Shown piece after piece: positions 1 through 7,122 of a DNA stretch of 64,000 nucleotides. The stretch comes from Ideonella livida (GTDB lineage: Bacteria > Pseudomonadota > Gammaproteobacteria > Burkholderiales > Burkholderiaceae_C). The DNA is taken from assembly GCF_010499455.1 (NCBI RefSeq), contig NZ_JAAGOH010000001.1:186001-250000 (forward strand), written 5' to 3'. The translations under genes were made by a program, and so were the position numbers. The notes below the pieces were generated by a model. The model was given only the letters and a program-made list of their open reading frames with translations, did not search any database and was not told where the DNA came from. Numbering within the stretch: position 1 is the first letter of the stretch; each line of letters opens with the position of its first letter.

Positions 1-186
1 GACCTTGACCGCACGCCCTGCGCAGGCGCCCAGGAATTCAGGCGACATGGGCAAGGCAGCCCGGTCTTCCTCGAAGTCTGGGAAACTGCCGACGCACGGG
101 ATGCCGCCAGCGAACAGCATTTGCATGGCCAGACTTGAGCCGCACCGGCCAAGCCCGCTCACGACGACGGAGGCTCCGCTCACCAC
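1..186 (-). CDS. P-loop sulfotransferase-like phage protein (5' part only)
   Basis: The reading frame is open from a GTG at 186 (or 183) to the left edge, giving the first 62 residues. It contains SGLGRCGSSLAMQML near residues 10 to 24, which resembles the PAPS-binding 5' loop of sulfotransferase-like P-loop proteins, usually written GLPRSGTSL. A purine-rich GAGGGG lies just upstream of the two GTG codons. The gene follows the 299..598 gene on the same strand and so belongs to the leftward operon. The C-terminal part, including any second nucleotide-binding motif, lies outside the window. It could therefore be another P-loop protein, and its substrate is unknown. Confidence 0.6.
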   Translation of the reverse strand, partial: MVSGASVVVSGLGRCGSSLAMQMLFAGGIPCVGSFPDFEEDRAALPMSPEFLGACAGRAVKV

Positions 187-298
187 GCGACCCCCTCAGC
201 CCGAGCTGCGCTCATTCCTGACCTCCCCAGCTCTCCCGGACCCACGGTTGCGAACCGTGCGCGCCGATGGCGTCCCACTGCCGCCACTTCTTGCGCTG

Positions 299-598
299 TC
301 ATGCAACGCCAACAGCCGCCCGCGCCGCCTTCTGTTCTTCCCTCGTGGCAAGCCTGCGCCCAAGGCCGGAGCTGACAAGCATCGGCTCCTTTTCGCGCCA
401 GCCGGAAACGTCGCGCTCAAAGAACAAGCGCGGCTTGTTGCAATTCCAGGATGCCATGCAGCGGCGCTGCTCGGAATCAACCTCAACGATCCGCACGGGC
501 CAAACAGCAACAGTGCTCATCGTGGTGTTGCCCATCTTGTGCCGGCCAACGCTATAGACAGTCATGCCGGGCTTCAGCTTCTCGAATTTCATGCTCAC
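299..598 (-). CDS. Phage protein of unknown function, 99 aa
   Basis: This soluble protein of 99 residues has no family I recognise. Residues 5 to 40 look like a small beta-rich domain (KFEKLKPGMTVYSVGRHKMG followed by several valine-rich strands), and the C-terminal third is rich in arginine, glutamate and alanine and probably helical. ATG at 598 or the second methionine two codons later may be the start. It sits in the leftward operon, 100 bases after the transporter gene, and that 100-base gap shows no other reading frame that I can support. Confidence 0.6.
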   Translation of the reverse strand: MSMKFEKLKPGMTVYSVGRHKMGNTTMSTVAVWPVRIVEVDSEQRRCMASWNCNKPRLFFERDVSGWREKEPMLVSSGLGRRLATREEQKAARAAVGVA

Positions 599-699
599 TC
601 CATCTGTGCCGCGCTTTTCACCAGGCGCTGCATAACACGTCGTTGCAGCGGGACCTCATCCGGCAAGCCGGCCTCAGCCCCTGAACTCTGCGTTGTGCG

Positions 700-1185
700 T
701 CACGCGGCAACTCGCTGCGCCGTGCGTGCCAGCACCCAGGCCCACAGCGAGCCCCCCGCGATCTTTGCCACGAACTGCAGCGCCACGATTTGTGGCATCA
801 ACGCACCAAAGGCCAGCGTCGGGAAGATCAGCGAGTCCACCGCCGCGCCCGCCACGTTTGAGCCGTTGGCCCGGAACAACCACGAACCGCGCAGCCGGGC
901 GAAGGTGGCCCAATCAACCAGCGCCGCAGCCGTGAACGCGGCTGAGCTGGCGACCGCGATCTTCCCGGCCGCCGGATTCAGCGGGTAGGTCAGCGCGCCG
1001 GCCGCAACGATCAGCGCGAACATCTGCCACGCCTTCAGCCGAACGTGCAGCCAGTCGCGCAGCGCCAGGTCCATCCCGATCAGCACGAAGGCATTGATGG
1101 GCGAGACTGCCGGCCCCCAGGTGGCGACGGAAAGGTTCGCCAGCGTCATCGCGGCGGCGTAGATCACGATTGCGAAAGTCAGCAC
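700..1185 (-). CDS. VUT/YhhQ-family preQ0 (queuosine precursor) transporter-like membrane protein
   Basis: This 161-residue polytopic membrane protein is very hydrophobic throughout. It has the segments LTFAIVIYAAAMTLANLSV, a SPINAFVLIGMDLALRDWLH loop and GALMPQIVALQFVAKIAGG, which match the VUT family (PF02592) that includes the E. coli preQ0 transporter YhhQ. I choose a GTG start at 1185 because AGGAGG lies six bases upstream and the family normally begins at this point. That start also overlaps the stop of the preceding gene (1179..1853) and implies translational coupling. The neighbour is a tRNA-guanine-transglycosylase-like protein, so the likely job is to bring in a 7-deazaguanine base for incorporation into phage DNA. 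Substrate specificity is inferred from family and context only. Confidence 0.82.
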   Translation of the reverse strand: MLTFAIVIYAAAMTLANLSVATWGPAVSPINAFVLIGMDLALRDWLHVRLKAWQMFALIVAAGALTYPLNPAAGKIAVASSAAFTAAALVDWATFARLRGSWLFRANGSNVAGAAVDSLIFPTLAFGALMPQIVALQFVAKIAGGSLWAWVLARTAQRVAA

Positions 1186-1853
1186 AGGGCCTCCTGAATT
1201 GGCCGCTCCGTCCACAGAGTCGGCGGGTTGGTTGAATCAATGCGGTGGGCCATACAGTCGGCGCACTTGCCGTAGTCCTTGAAGTTCCGCGCCACGTTCA
1301 CGCTGTCAGCGCTGGCCAGCGGCCACGGGCCAGAAGACTGGCCAAGCATCCGCAGGCCGTGAACCCACGGCAGCGGGCCGCGCTTGGCCAGCGCGTTGAA
1401 TGCCTCGTCCATGCGCCGGCACCATGCGTCGGTGCCGATCTGCCAGAACTGCGCAGTCGATCCAAAGCACACGCGCTCCCACTCGTCGCACAGCTCCAGC
1501 AAGTAGTCAACCGGCAAGCCCATGTGCCACACAGGCAGGCCCAGGCTGCGCCTAAACGGCCATGTCTTGACCATCGCGCGCTGTTGCTCCACGGTGCCGT
1601 CTATTGCGTCGGGCACAACTGCCCAATGTGGATGCGCCAGGTGCGGCTCGATCCATTCGTAGAAGCCGGGCAAGTCGAACGGGATGCCGCGCGTGTGCAC
1701 GCTGAATGCCCCGTTGTCCAGCATCACAGACTGGCCGATTCGCAGGCACACGTCCAAGTCGCGCGGTTCGGCTGCGCTCACGCAAAAGCACTTGCCGCCC
1801 ATCTTCAGGAGCTGTGCTCGTGGCGTCAGTGGTGTGCCGTGATAGTGGATCAT
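1179..1853 (-). CDS. TGT-like / DpdA-like 7-deazaguanine base-exchange enzyme
   Basis: This 224-residue protein appears to have a TIM-barrel architecture. A VMLDNGAFS motif lies near residues 43 to 51 and resembles the DSGGFQ active-site segment of tRNA-guanine transglycosylases. A later HGLRMLG plus SADSVNVARN pair resembles the final barrel strands of DpdA-type enzymes. The segment KCADCMAH near the C terminus could bind metal. ATG at 1853 is chosen because the conserved-looking start MIHYHGTPLTPR begins there, but a TTG at 1889 overlapping the upstream stop is possible. DpdA proteins exchange guanine in DNA for preQ0-type bases, and the partner transporter gene follows directly. Enzyme class is well supported by motifs only; activity on DNA rather than tRNA is inferred from the phage context. 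Confidence 0.65.
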   Translation of the reverse strand: MIHYHGTPLTPRAQLLKMGGKCFCVSAAEPRDLDVCLRIGQSVMLDNGAFSVHTRGIPFDLPGFYEWIEPHLAHPHWAVVPDAIDGTVEQQRAMVKTWPFRRSLGLPVWHMGLPVDYLLELCDEWERVCFGSTAQFWQIGTDAWCRRMDEAFNALAKRGPLPWVHGLRMLGQSSGPWPLASADSVNVARNFKDYGKCADCMAHRIDSTNPPTLWTERPIQEALC

Positions 1854-1885
1854 TTCGCTTCGGTTAGGGCCGCACAACAGGTCGC

Positions 1886-2560
1886 TCAAACGGACGGCCC
1901 TGGTGGGCCGCCGTTTAGCTTTGCGATAGCCGATCCCCCGGGGGTTGCGGCCGGCTGCGCGCCAGTCGTCGCCTCACCACGCAGCGCCAGGAACATCGCA
2001 TAGGCCGCAACGTCCAGCGGATCGCCCTTCGCCGCGTGCTCATGCAACTGGCGGTTGATGTCAGCGGCGGGCCACGCCGGATCGTCCCAGCCGCTTCGGC
2101 CCTTGGCGCGGGCCTTGGCCAGTTTGGCCTTGAGCATCCCGGCGAAGCGGTCCACGGCCAAATTGTCGGGATGCGGAGCCGGAGAGCTGACACCGAGCGC
2201 AGCGTCAATGGCAACGTCCAGTTCTTCGGGAAAAGGTGCTGACGCGCGCCCGTTACCCTCGCCAACAAGGATGGACGAGAAGCCGCCAAGATCGAACTCT
2301 TCATCCTCGGCTCGACTGGCAGTCTGGTTTTGACGGATGAACAAATACCGCCGCGCATTGGCCTTGAGGTCAAGGCAGTAGCCCCGATGCTGGCAGCCGT
2401 TGAACGGGCTTGCGATGTTGTCGTCACCGGGCCAGCGCTCATCTTGCTTCACCACCGGCTGCGCAGCCAGGGATACCAAAGCCGCGTACCACCCCCGCTT
2501 CATGTCGCCCACACAGCCCGCCGGCTGGGTCTCTCTCAGCCAATCGTCAAACGTCATCAT
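1886..2560 (-). CDS. Phage protein of unknown function with helical C-terminal domain, 224 aa
   Basis: The N-terminal part (MMTFDDWLRETQPAG..., residues 1 to about 65) has the look of a small phage-specific domain with a lysine- and tryptophan-containing helix. The C-terminal part (about residues 140 to 195, VDRFAGMLKAKLAKARAKGR then GWDDPAWPAADINRQLHEH) is a type of segment I have seen in many phage proteins of unknown role, ending in a GDPLDVAAYAMFLALRGE helix. The tail is proline-, glycine- and alanine-rich. The ATG at 2560 overlaps the stop of the upstream small gene as ATGA and is preferred to GTG at 2566. No catalytic motif is visible. Confidence 0.7.
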   Translation of the reverse strand: MMTFDDWLRETQPAGCVGDMKRGWYAALVSLAAQPVVKQDERWPGDDNIASPFNGCQHRGYCLDLKANARRYLFIRQNQTASRAEDEEFDLGGFSSILVGEGNGRASAPFPEELDVAIDAALGVSSPAPHPDNLAVDRFAGMLKAKLAKARAKGRSGWDDPAWPAADINRQLHEHAAKGDPLDVAAYAMFLALRGEATTGAQPAATPGGSAIAKLNGGPPGPSV

Positions 2561-2658
2561 TGACACCCCACCAGTAGCCCCACGGCCGCGCAGACGGCCA
2601 CCAGGGCGAACATGTACAGAGCCGCGGCGCCGCGGTTGGCGGCGTCTTGCGCAGTCAC
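2557..2658 (-). CDS. Small membrane protein, 33 aa
   Basis: This very short reading frame starts at a GTG that overlaps the stop of the preceding gene as GTGA and ends with a TGA that overlaps the next ATG as ATGA. The peptide carries one hydrophobic segment, MFALVAVCAAVGLLVGC, at its C terminus. The last-but-one residue is cysteine, but the sequence is not a lipoprotein box at an N terminus. The double coupling to neighbours, the pattern used throughout this operon, is the main support. Function is unknown. Confidence 0.5.
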   Translation of the reverse strand: MTAQDAANRGAAALYMFALVAVCAAVGLLVGCQ

Positions 2659-2927
2659 GCCTTGGCGACCTTGCCCCGCTTCGCCACCCGGCACAGGGCG
2701 TTCACACGGGGCCAGTACAGCTTGAGCTTGGCCTTGTCGGTCTTGCCGGACTTCACGGCGACGATGTAGCTCTCGTGGTCCCGGGGCGAGCCGGCGCCGG
2801 TGATCTGGAACCCATCGGGGATGGCTCCTCGGACGGGGACCACTGCCACCACCTCGCCAAACTTTTGCTTCGTGCTGCCCTGGGCCTGGCTGGACCAAGA
2901 GACCGAATCGCCGACTTTGAAACTCAT
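2655..2927 (-). CDS. Small Tudor/HVA1-like beta-barrel protein, 90 aa
   Basis: The sequence begins MSFKVGDSVSW and continues with GEVVAVVPVRG, the pattern of small SH3/Tudor-like proteins of the HVA1 (DUF2945) type, and it is followed by a basic C-terminal tail rich in lysine. The start at 2927 is preceded by AGGAG at good spacing. A longer upstream extension is open but has out-of-frame composition and is rejected. Small basic Tudor-like proteins often bind nucleic acid, but the role here is unknown. Its stop overlaps the GTG of the next small gene. Confidence 0.65.
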   Translation of the reverse strand: MSFKVGDSVSWSSQAQGSTKQKFGEVVAVVPVRGAIPDGFQITGAGSPRDHESYIVAVKSGKTDKAKLKLYWPRVNALCRVAKRGKVAKA

Positions 2928-3003
2928 GACTGACTCCTGAAAGAAACAGGGCCTCAGTCTCCGGCGAGACTGGCGCCAACCCCGCGCCGATACCCCAGAG
3001 CAG

Positions 3004-3552
3004 TCAGAGGGCGCTCGACGTGTCATCCAGGCTCGCAGACTCCCGGGCCACTCTTGCCGCGGTCGCAAAGCCAATCTCCAGGGCCTCACGCTGGCTCAGG
3101 AACGCAAGGGACTGGTCATAGACCGCAAGTAGGTCCTCCAGCGCCTCAAGGCCGCAGGAGTCGAACGTCAAGCCTCCACCAGTTCGGCACGACTCCGACG
3201 CCAGCGCAAGGCAGCGAAAGGCGCGAGTCATGTGCTCGTCCGTCTCTGCCCGCTGGAGATTCCCGGCCTGTTCCATGGTGCGGATGTGCTGCACCAGGTC
3301 AGCCAAAACACGCCAGTCTTCCACCGCGGCGCACCCCGCCCGGGCTCGGGCGAGACTTGCTGCCATGACCCCGACCACCTCCAGGCGCTTGCTATCAGGC
3401 ACCAACTCATCGTCCGGGGACTGCTCCAAGAGCTTCGTCCGGACTGATTCAATCCGCGCCTTTGCGTTCATCGCCGTCGCCTGAGCCACTAGGCGCTGCA
3501 GGGGGCTCGGCTTGCTCGGCACAAACGGCCGTCGTGCGCGCTTCGCCATCAA
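3004..3552 (-). CDS. Phage protein of unknown function, 182 aa
   Basis: This is a mostly alpha-helical protein with a basic N terminus (KRARRPFVPSKPSPLQRLV) followed by amphipathic helices and several alanine-rich stretches. It has no membrane segment and no recognisable catalytic motif. It overlaps the end of the terminase small subunit gene as ATGA and is probably translated together with it. The position next to TerS makes a role in packaging or head assembly possible, but nothing in the sequence shows it. Confidence 0.65.
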   Translation of the reverse strand: MMAKRARRPFVPSKPSPLQRLVAQATAMNAKARIESVRTKLLEQSPDDELVPDSKRLEVVGVMAASLARARAGCAAVEDWRVLADLVQHIRTMEQAGNLQRAETDEHMTRAFRCLALASESCRTGGGLTFDSCGLEALEDLLAVYDQSLAFLSQREALEIGFATAARVARESASLDDTSSAL

Positions 3553-4553
3553 TCGCCATCCATCCCGGACGCCGCGCGACGAGACCGAACCTGTTCGGCG
3601 GTCTCTCTGGACTTGGCCATTGCGGCGCCGAAGGTGGCCCCCAACGCTGCAGCAGAGGCCACATCAGTGGCATCAGGTTCTTGGTCCCGATCCTTGAACG
3701 CGCCGATGATCCGACCCATGTTGGCCCAGTGGGCATCTTGATCTGCGGTCTTCATCTCCAGCCCATCTTTACCGACACGCAGCCCACGGAAGAGCTTACG
3801 GGCCGACCCTTTGAGCGCCCGGGTATCAGCAAAGAACGGCTGCACCTCCCCTTCCCCTCGGCACTCCAGACACTCCGGATTCGGGTCCTGCTTGGGGTTG
3901 TACCAAGCGACCGGCTCCTCAAACTCCGGCATCACATCCTTGCCGGACTTGGCCAGCAGTTCAGCCCGCCGGGCCTCATGCTCCTGCCGGGCCGCCGTGA
4001 CCTCGCTGGGCTTCATCAGCGGCTTGGTAGGGTCCGGCGAATGGCAGTAGCGACAGCAGACCCGCCGCATTTGCATCAACTCCTGGGGGTCCGCCGTAGC
4101 CATCGCCATGGTTTCCCGGGCGTACTCTTCAATCGAAATCCCCAAATGCTTGGCCAGGGCCGCCTCGTGGGCCTGGATTACCGCCTTGACCTTAGGGTCC
4201 GATAGCAAGCGGAATGCGGTGACGCTGGCCCCATTCGGACTGAACCCGGCCTTGATCGCGGACTGCAGGCCATTGCGGTCGACGAGGTAGTGAAGGATGA
4301 AGGTTCTCCAGCGGGCGAACTTCGATCCGGACAGGGCAGCATCCCATCCGGGCTCAAGCCCGACAGGAAGCCTTTCCCCGCTCGCGTCAATGGCGGAAGG
4401 CAGTTCGACCGATGGGGGCTTGCGCAAAGGCTTTCGCTGTTTCTTGCCTTTGGTCTTGCTCGGTGGCTTGTCGGTAGGTTTGGATTTGGTCTTGGGCGAT
4501 GGCTTGTCGAAAGGCTTGGAGGAAGCCTTGTCGGTTGGCTTACTTGCGCTCAT
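3549..4553 (-). CDS. Terminase small subunit (TerS)
   Basis: The first 50 residues are an unusual lysine-, proline- and serine-rich tract with a repeated KPTDKPSPKTKSKP pattern. Residues about 75 to 135 (KFARWRTFILHYLVDRNGLQ, then AIKAGFSPNGASVTAFRLLS) match the helix-turn-helix DNA-binding domain of terminase small subunits (Terminase_2 type). A pair of cysteine motifs follows: CCRYCHS near residue 167 and ECLECRGEGE near residue 230, which could form a zinc site. TerS recognises the phage pac or cos site and recruits the large subunit, which must be encoded outside the window. The gene overlaps both neighbours by ATGA. The lysine-rich leader may add non-specific DNA affinity. Confidence 0.82.
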   Translation of the reverse strand: MSASKPTDKASSKPFDKPSPKTKSKPTDKPPSKTKGKKQRKPLRKPPSVELPSAIDASGERLPVGLEPGWDAALSGSKFARWRTFILHYLVDRNGLQSAIKAGFSPNGASVTAFRLLSDPKVKAVIQAHEAALAKHLGISIEEYARETMAMATADPQELMQMRRVCCRYCHSPDPTKPLMKPSEVTAARQEHEARRAELLAKSGKDVMPEFEEPVAWYNPKQDPNPECLECRGEGEVQPFFADTRALKGSARKLFRGLRVGKDGLEMKTADQDAHWANMGRIIGAFKDRDQEPDATDVASAAALGATFGAAMAKSRETAEQVRSRRAASGMDGD

Positions 4554-5245
4554 TGCGGCTCCTTATGGGTGACGAGCAGGCTCGCTGCGGCAGCGGTCAG
4601 GCCGGACAGCAGGTCGGGAGCTGCGCGGCTGGTGCGGTGGGCCAGGGCGCGGTGCGCTCGATCACGGCGAGCGACGATGACCCTGGCCAGTTCTGAGGCC
4701 GCCTCACTCTTGAGGATGACGGTCGCGAGACCCTTGGCCTGGTCGTCAAGGTCTGGGTTGAGGCGGCGCATCGTGGCGATGGCCCGATCAAGTTCCAGGG
4801 TGGCGGCGCTCAGGCGCATGGTCTCAGCGATGTCCACGCCCATCGTCCGGACTGCAGCGACGTTGGTTGAGACCATGGCCTTCGCCAGTTCGCCCAGCTG
4901 GGAGGTGACATAGGAGGCGATCTGGCGCTGGGCGCTTGCTGCGGGGTCCTTGTCGGAGTCTTCGGCGAGGCCGAAAAGGTAGTCCAGCGTGGTGCCGTAC
5001 AGGCGAGCGAGCTTCACCATCTTGTCCGCCCCGAGAAGGCGCGAGCCGGACTCTGCAATGCAGAGCTGGACAGCGGTCTTGTAGCCTACGGCTGTGGCTG
5101 CTTCGATCTGCTGCATTCCGGCGATCTCGCGAGCTGCGACCAGGCGCTCTCCGACGAGCTTGGTGAGCTCTCGCATCTGTTGCTCGGACGCCAGGCGGCG
5201 AGCCTTGTTCTGCATGCCAGCGTCAATGGGGTGATCAGGCTGCAT
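4550..5245 (-). CDS. XRE-type helix-turn-helix regulator upstream of terminase
   Basis: Residues about 29 to 95 (VGERLVAAREIAGMQQIEAA and later MVKLARLYGTTLDYLFGL) form a typical XRE/HTH_3 DNA-binding domain. The C-terminal half is an alanine-rich helical region with no peptidase motif. The gene is the first of the terminase unit, separated by 100 bases from the divergent gene at 5346, so it may start its own transcript and control late genes. Its final codons overlap the TerS start as ATGA. A second methionine ten codons in is an alternative start. Confidence 0.75.
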   Translation of the reverse strand: MQPDHPIDAGMQNKARRLASEQQMRELTKLVGERLVAAREIAGMQQIEAATAVGYKTAVQLCIAESGSRLLGADKMVKLARLYGTTLDYLFGLAEDSDKDPAASAQRQIASYVTSQLGELAKAMVSTNVAAVRTMGVDIAETMRLSAATLELDRAIATMRRLNPDLDDQAKGLATVILKSEAASELARVIVARRDRAHRALAHRTSRAAPDLLSGLTAAAASLLVTHKEPQ

Positions 5246-5345
5246 TTTTCGGGCCCAACGTGGTTGATGGGCGCGGATTATTTGGAAATCTTGCCTGGGG
5301 TATTAAGGCTAAAGTTCAGCGGTTACCGGACAAGAGCGGCGCAGC

Positions 5346-5708
5346 ATGAGCGAGTTGAAGTTTTTCGAGCACAACGGCGTGATGGTGACGAACGCCCGGC
5401 TGGTTGTGGACGGCCAAACCTACGCGATGGCGAACATCACCTCTGTCAGGGTGAGCGTCGTCAAGCCGAACCGTGTGCCCCCCATCGCTGTGGGCGCTCT
5501 GGGCCTGCCCGGCCTGTACGCGCCTCACCTTGAAATGACCGTCCTGTTCGTGCTGCTGGCTGCGGTGATCTGGCGGCTGCAGAAGACCTGGTACACGGTG
5601 GCGATGACGACGAACTCAGGCGAGGTCAATGCAATCAGGAGCCATCAGCGGGCGTTTGCCGAGGCCGTTGTCGGTGCGCTCAACAAAGCAATCGTCTCGC
5701 GAGGGTAG
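5346..5708 (+). CDS. DUF6232-family membrane protein, 120 aa
   Basis: The N terminus (MSELKFFEHNGVMVTNARLV, then VDGQTYAMANITSVRV) matches small bacterial and phage proteins of the DUF6232 type, with a soluble beta-rich N-terminal part. One or two hydrophobic segments follow near residues 42 to 76 (VGALGLPGLYAP and EMTVLFVLLAAVIWRL), then a short soluble tail. It is the only rightward gene in the leftward block. Its last 64 bases overlap the end of the NinG-like gene tail to tail. It may be a lysogenic-conversion (moron) gene with its own promoter; function is unknown. Confidence 0.75.
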   Translation: MSELKFFEHNGVMVTNARLVVDGQTYAMANITSVRVSVVKPNRVPPIAVGALGLPGLYAPHLEMTVLFVLLAAVIWRLQKTWYTVAMTTNSGEVNAIRSHQRAFAEAVVGALNKAIVSRG

Positions 5709-6211
5709 CCATCTGGCCATGGGAGCCCAGCCGGCCATGCGCCAGAGGCGAGGATTTCCAGCGCCGTCTCAATGCCCCATGTGACCTCAAGTGCCCGGCG
5801 CTCCTGCCTGGAGTAGAGAGCGTGCTGATCAAACAGGCCGTGACAGCCGACCACCAGTGCGCCACCGAGGCCGGGGTGCACCGTGCACAAGGGAAAGCAG
5901 AGGTTGTCGTCCGCCTTCATGCCCGCCCCTTTTCCGGTGTTCGGGTGCGCGGCCTGGCTGTACCCATGGACACCGCAGCGCTTGCACGGCATAGCGGCCA
6001 CCAGGCGCCGGTAGCCTTCGTGCCTCACGGCTATCCGCTTGGGGTCCGGCGATGCGGCATCTTGGAGATCATGAGCCGTCGCCATCCTGGCCCGGGCAGT
6101 CATCAACGCTGGACTCGAAAGCGGCGTGGGAACCTTCCGAATCCGCGCCGCAGCCATCGCAGCAGGCTTCGCCCTCAGTGGCGTCTTGCGCTGCAGGGCC
6201 GTTCTCTTCAT
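5645..6211 (-). CDS. NinG/DUF1364-like HNH-type recombination protein
   Basis: The start MKRTALQRKTPLRAK is the hallmark N terminus of phage NinG-like and DUF1364 proteins. A metal-binding core follows: CKRCGVHGYSQAAHPN near residues 76 to 91, then LCFPLC and GCHGLFDQ, with cysteines and histidines arranged as in HNH-type nucleases. Lambda NinG acts with NinB in phage recombination; nuclease activity here is inferred. The first 143 bases lie out of frame inside the end of the NinB-like gene, so either the overlap is real or the protein starts further in. I keep the ATG at 6211 because of the conserved N-terminal motif. Confidence 0.72.
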   Translation of the reverse strand: MKRTALQRKTPLRAKPAAMAAARIRKVPTPLSSPALMTARARMATAHDLQDAASPDPKRIAVRHEGYRRLVAAMPCKRCGVHGYSQAAHPNTGKGAGMKADDNLCFPLCTVHPGLGGALVVGCHGLFDQHALYSRQERRALEVTWGIETALEILASGAWPAGLPWPDGYPRETIALLSAPTTASANAR

Positions 6212-6626
6212 CCGGGAATCCTTCCTCGTCATCATCGAACACGACACCCAGGTCCGTGACGGCGTAGGCCTGGACTTGCAGCAGGTAGTCCGCGCGCTCT
6301 GAGCTGGTCAGCTTGGCCGTGCTACGTCGGGTGCGCCGCACCTTGCCGCCGGCCACCGTCTGGAACTCCCATCCCAAGAACACCTCGGCAAAGTGGATGT
6401 GCCACGCTTCGGGCGTGTAACGCGCGCCAGACACGCGGGCCTGCTCCGAGATCTGAGCCAGGATCACGCCCCAGTAGTACCGCAGGGCCGGCAGGCTCCA
6501 CCCTGCTGGGGACTCCTCGACGGAGATCAAGGGCCGGCCTCCGCGCTGCAGCATTTGCTGGGCGACGGCCTCAACACGCTTGGCTGCGGTTCTGGCGCCG
6601 TCCTTCGTTCTGGGTGTGAATTGCAT
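6069..6626 (-). CDS. NinB-like recombination protein
   Basis: Residues about 45 to 125 (LPALRYYWGVILAQISEQAR, then YTPEAWHIHFAEVFLG and RRSTAKLTSSERADYL) fit the NinB/Orf family, which binds single-stranded DNA and RecA-coated DNA and mediates strand annealing. The gene directly precedes a NinG-like gene, as in lambda. The last 50 residues are an acidic, cysteine-containing tail rich in aspartate, glutamate and glycine, encoded where the NinG-like gene overlaps. The tail could be a by-product of the overlap. The start ATG at 6626 lies inside the end of the upstream membrane-protein gene. Confidence 0.6.
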   Translation of the reverse strand: MQFTPRTKDGARTAAKRVEAVAQQMLQRGGRPLISVEESPAGWSLPALRYYWGVILAQISEQARVSGARYTPEAWHIHFAEVFLGWEFQTVAGGKVRRTRRSTAKLTSSERADYLLQVQAYAVTDLGVVFDDDEEGFPDEENGPAAQDATEGEACCDGCGADSEGSHAAFESSVDDCPGQDGDGS

Positions 6627-6864
6627 GAGTGGGGGTTGGCTTCAGCGCTCGCCAGCATGCGGCCCCCCATACCAGGGTGTAGGCGCCACTTACCAAGGCC
6701 ATGCCCGAATGCCCACCGGTCCAGGCGATCAAAAGCCACGCAGGCTGGCCAGCCAACCCCAGGAACGGGGCAATGCGCCGGCTCCTGGGGCCGCCAAGTA
6801 GGGAGCCCGCCAGCGCACTCAGCCCGGTGACGGAGACCCAGATATCCAGGAAACTGAAGGCCAT
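6571..6864 (-). CDS. Small phage membrane protein, 97 aa
   Basis: Three hydrophobic stretches are visible: IWVSVTGLSALAGSLLGG, IAPFLGLAGQPAWLLIAW and MALVSGAYTLVWGAACW. The C-terminal tail is short and basic. The ATG at 6864 overlaps the stop of the preceding gene as TGATG. The size and topology would fit a holin-like or antiholin-like protein. However, it sits among recombination genes and no endolysin is near, so I leave it as an unassigned inner-membrane protein. Confidence 0.6.
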   Translation of the reverse strand: MAFSFLDIWVSVTGLSALAGSLLGGPRSRRIAPFLGLAGQPAWLLIAWTGGHSGMALVSGAYTLVWGAACWRALKPTPTHAIHTQNEGRRQNRSQAC

Positions 6865-7112
6865 CACGGAAACACGCTCTCTGGAATCGGGTGGGACTTG
6901 AACTCTGTGCACCGAACCAGCGGACGGCCATCTTGGACCCACACAACGCGCAACCCCCCCAGCGGCACAAGGCAGTCGACCGGCCCCCGGTCGCATCGCA
7001 GGCACTGGCCCGGAACGGGTGCCACTTGGCCGACGGGCCGGCGGGACACACGACCCGGGCAGCGGGAGTCTGTGCAGCCTTCTGGGCCGCAGCGGCAGGG
7101 TCGCGCGGTCAT
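6864..7112 (-). CDS. Small cysteine-rich protein, 82 aa
   Basis: The N terminus has a dense cysteine cluster (PCRCGPEGCTDSRCPG, residues 5 to 20). Another pair follows, at CLRCDRGPVDC near residues 37 to 47, and the C-terminal part looks like a small beta sheet (LRVVWVQDGRPLVRC). A zinc-binding role is likely from the cysteine spacing. The start at 7112 is placed where the cysteine-rich, well-composed part begins; further upstream the frame is antisense to good coding sequence. It ends in a TGATG overlap. Confidence 0.55.
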   Translation of the reverse strand: MTARPCRCGPEGCTDSRCPGRVSRRPVGQVAPVPGQCLRCDRGPVDCLVPLGGLRVVWVQDGRPLVRCTEFKSHPIPESVFP

Positions 7113-7122
7113 TTGTCGTCGC

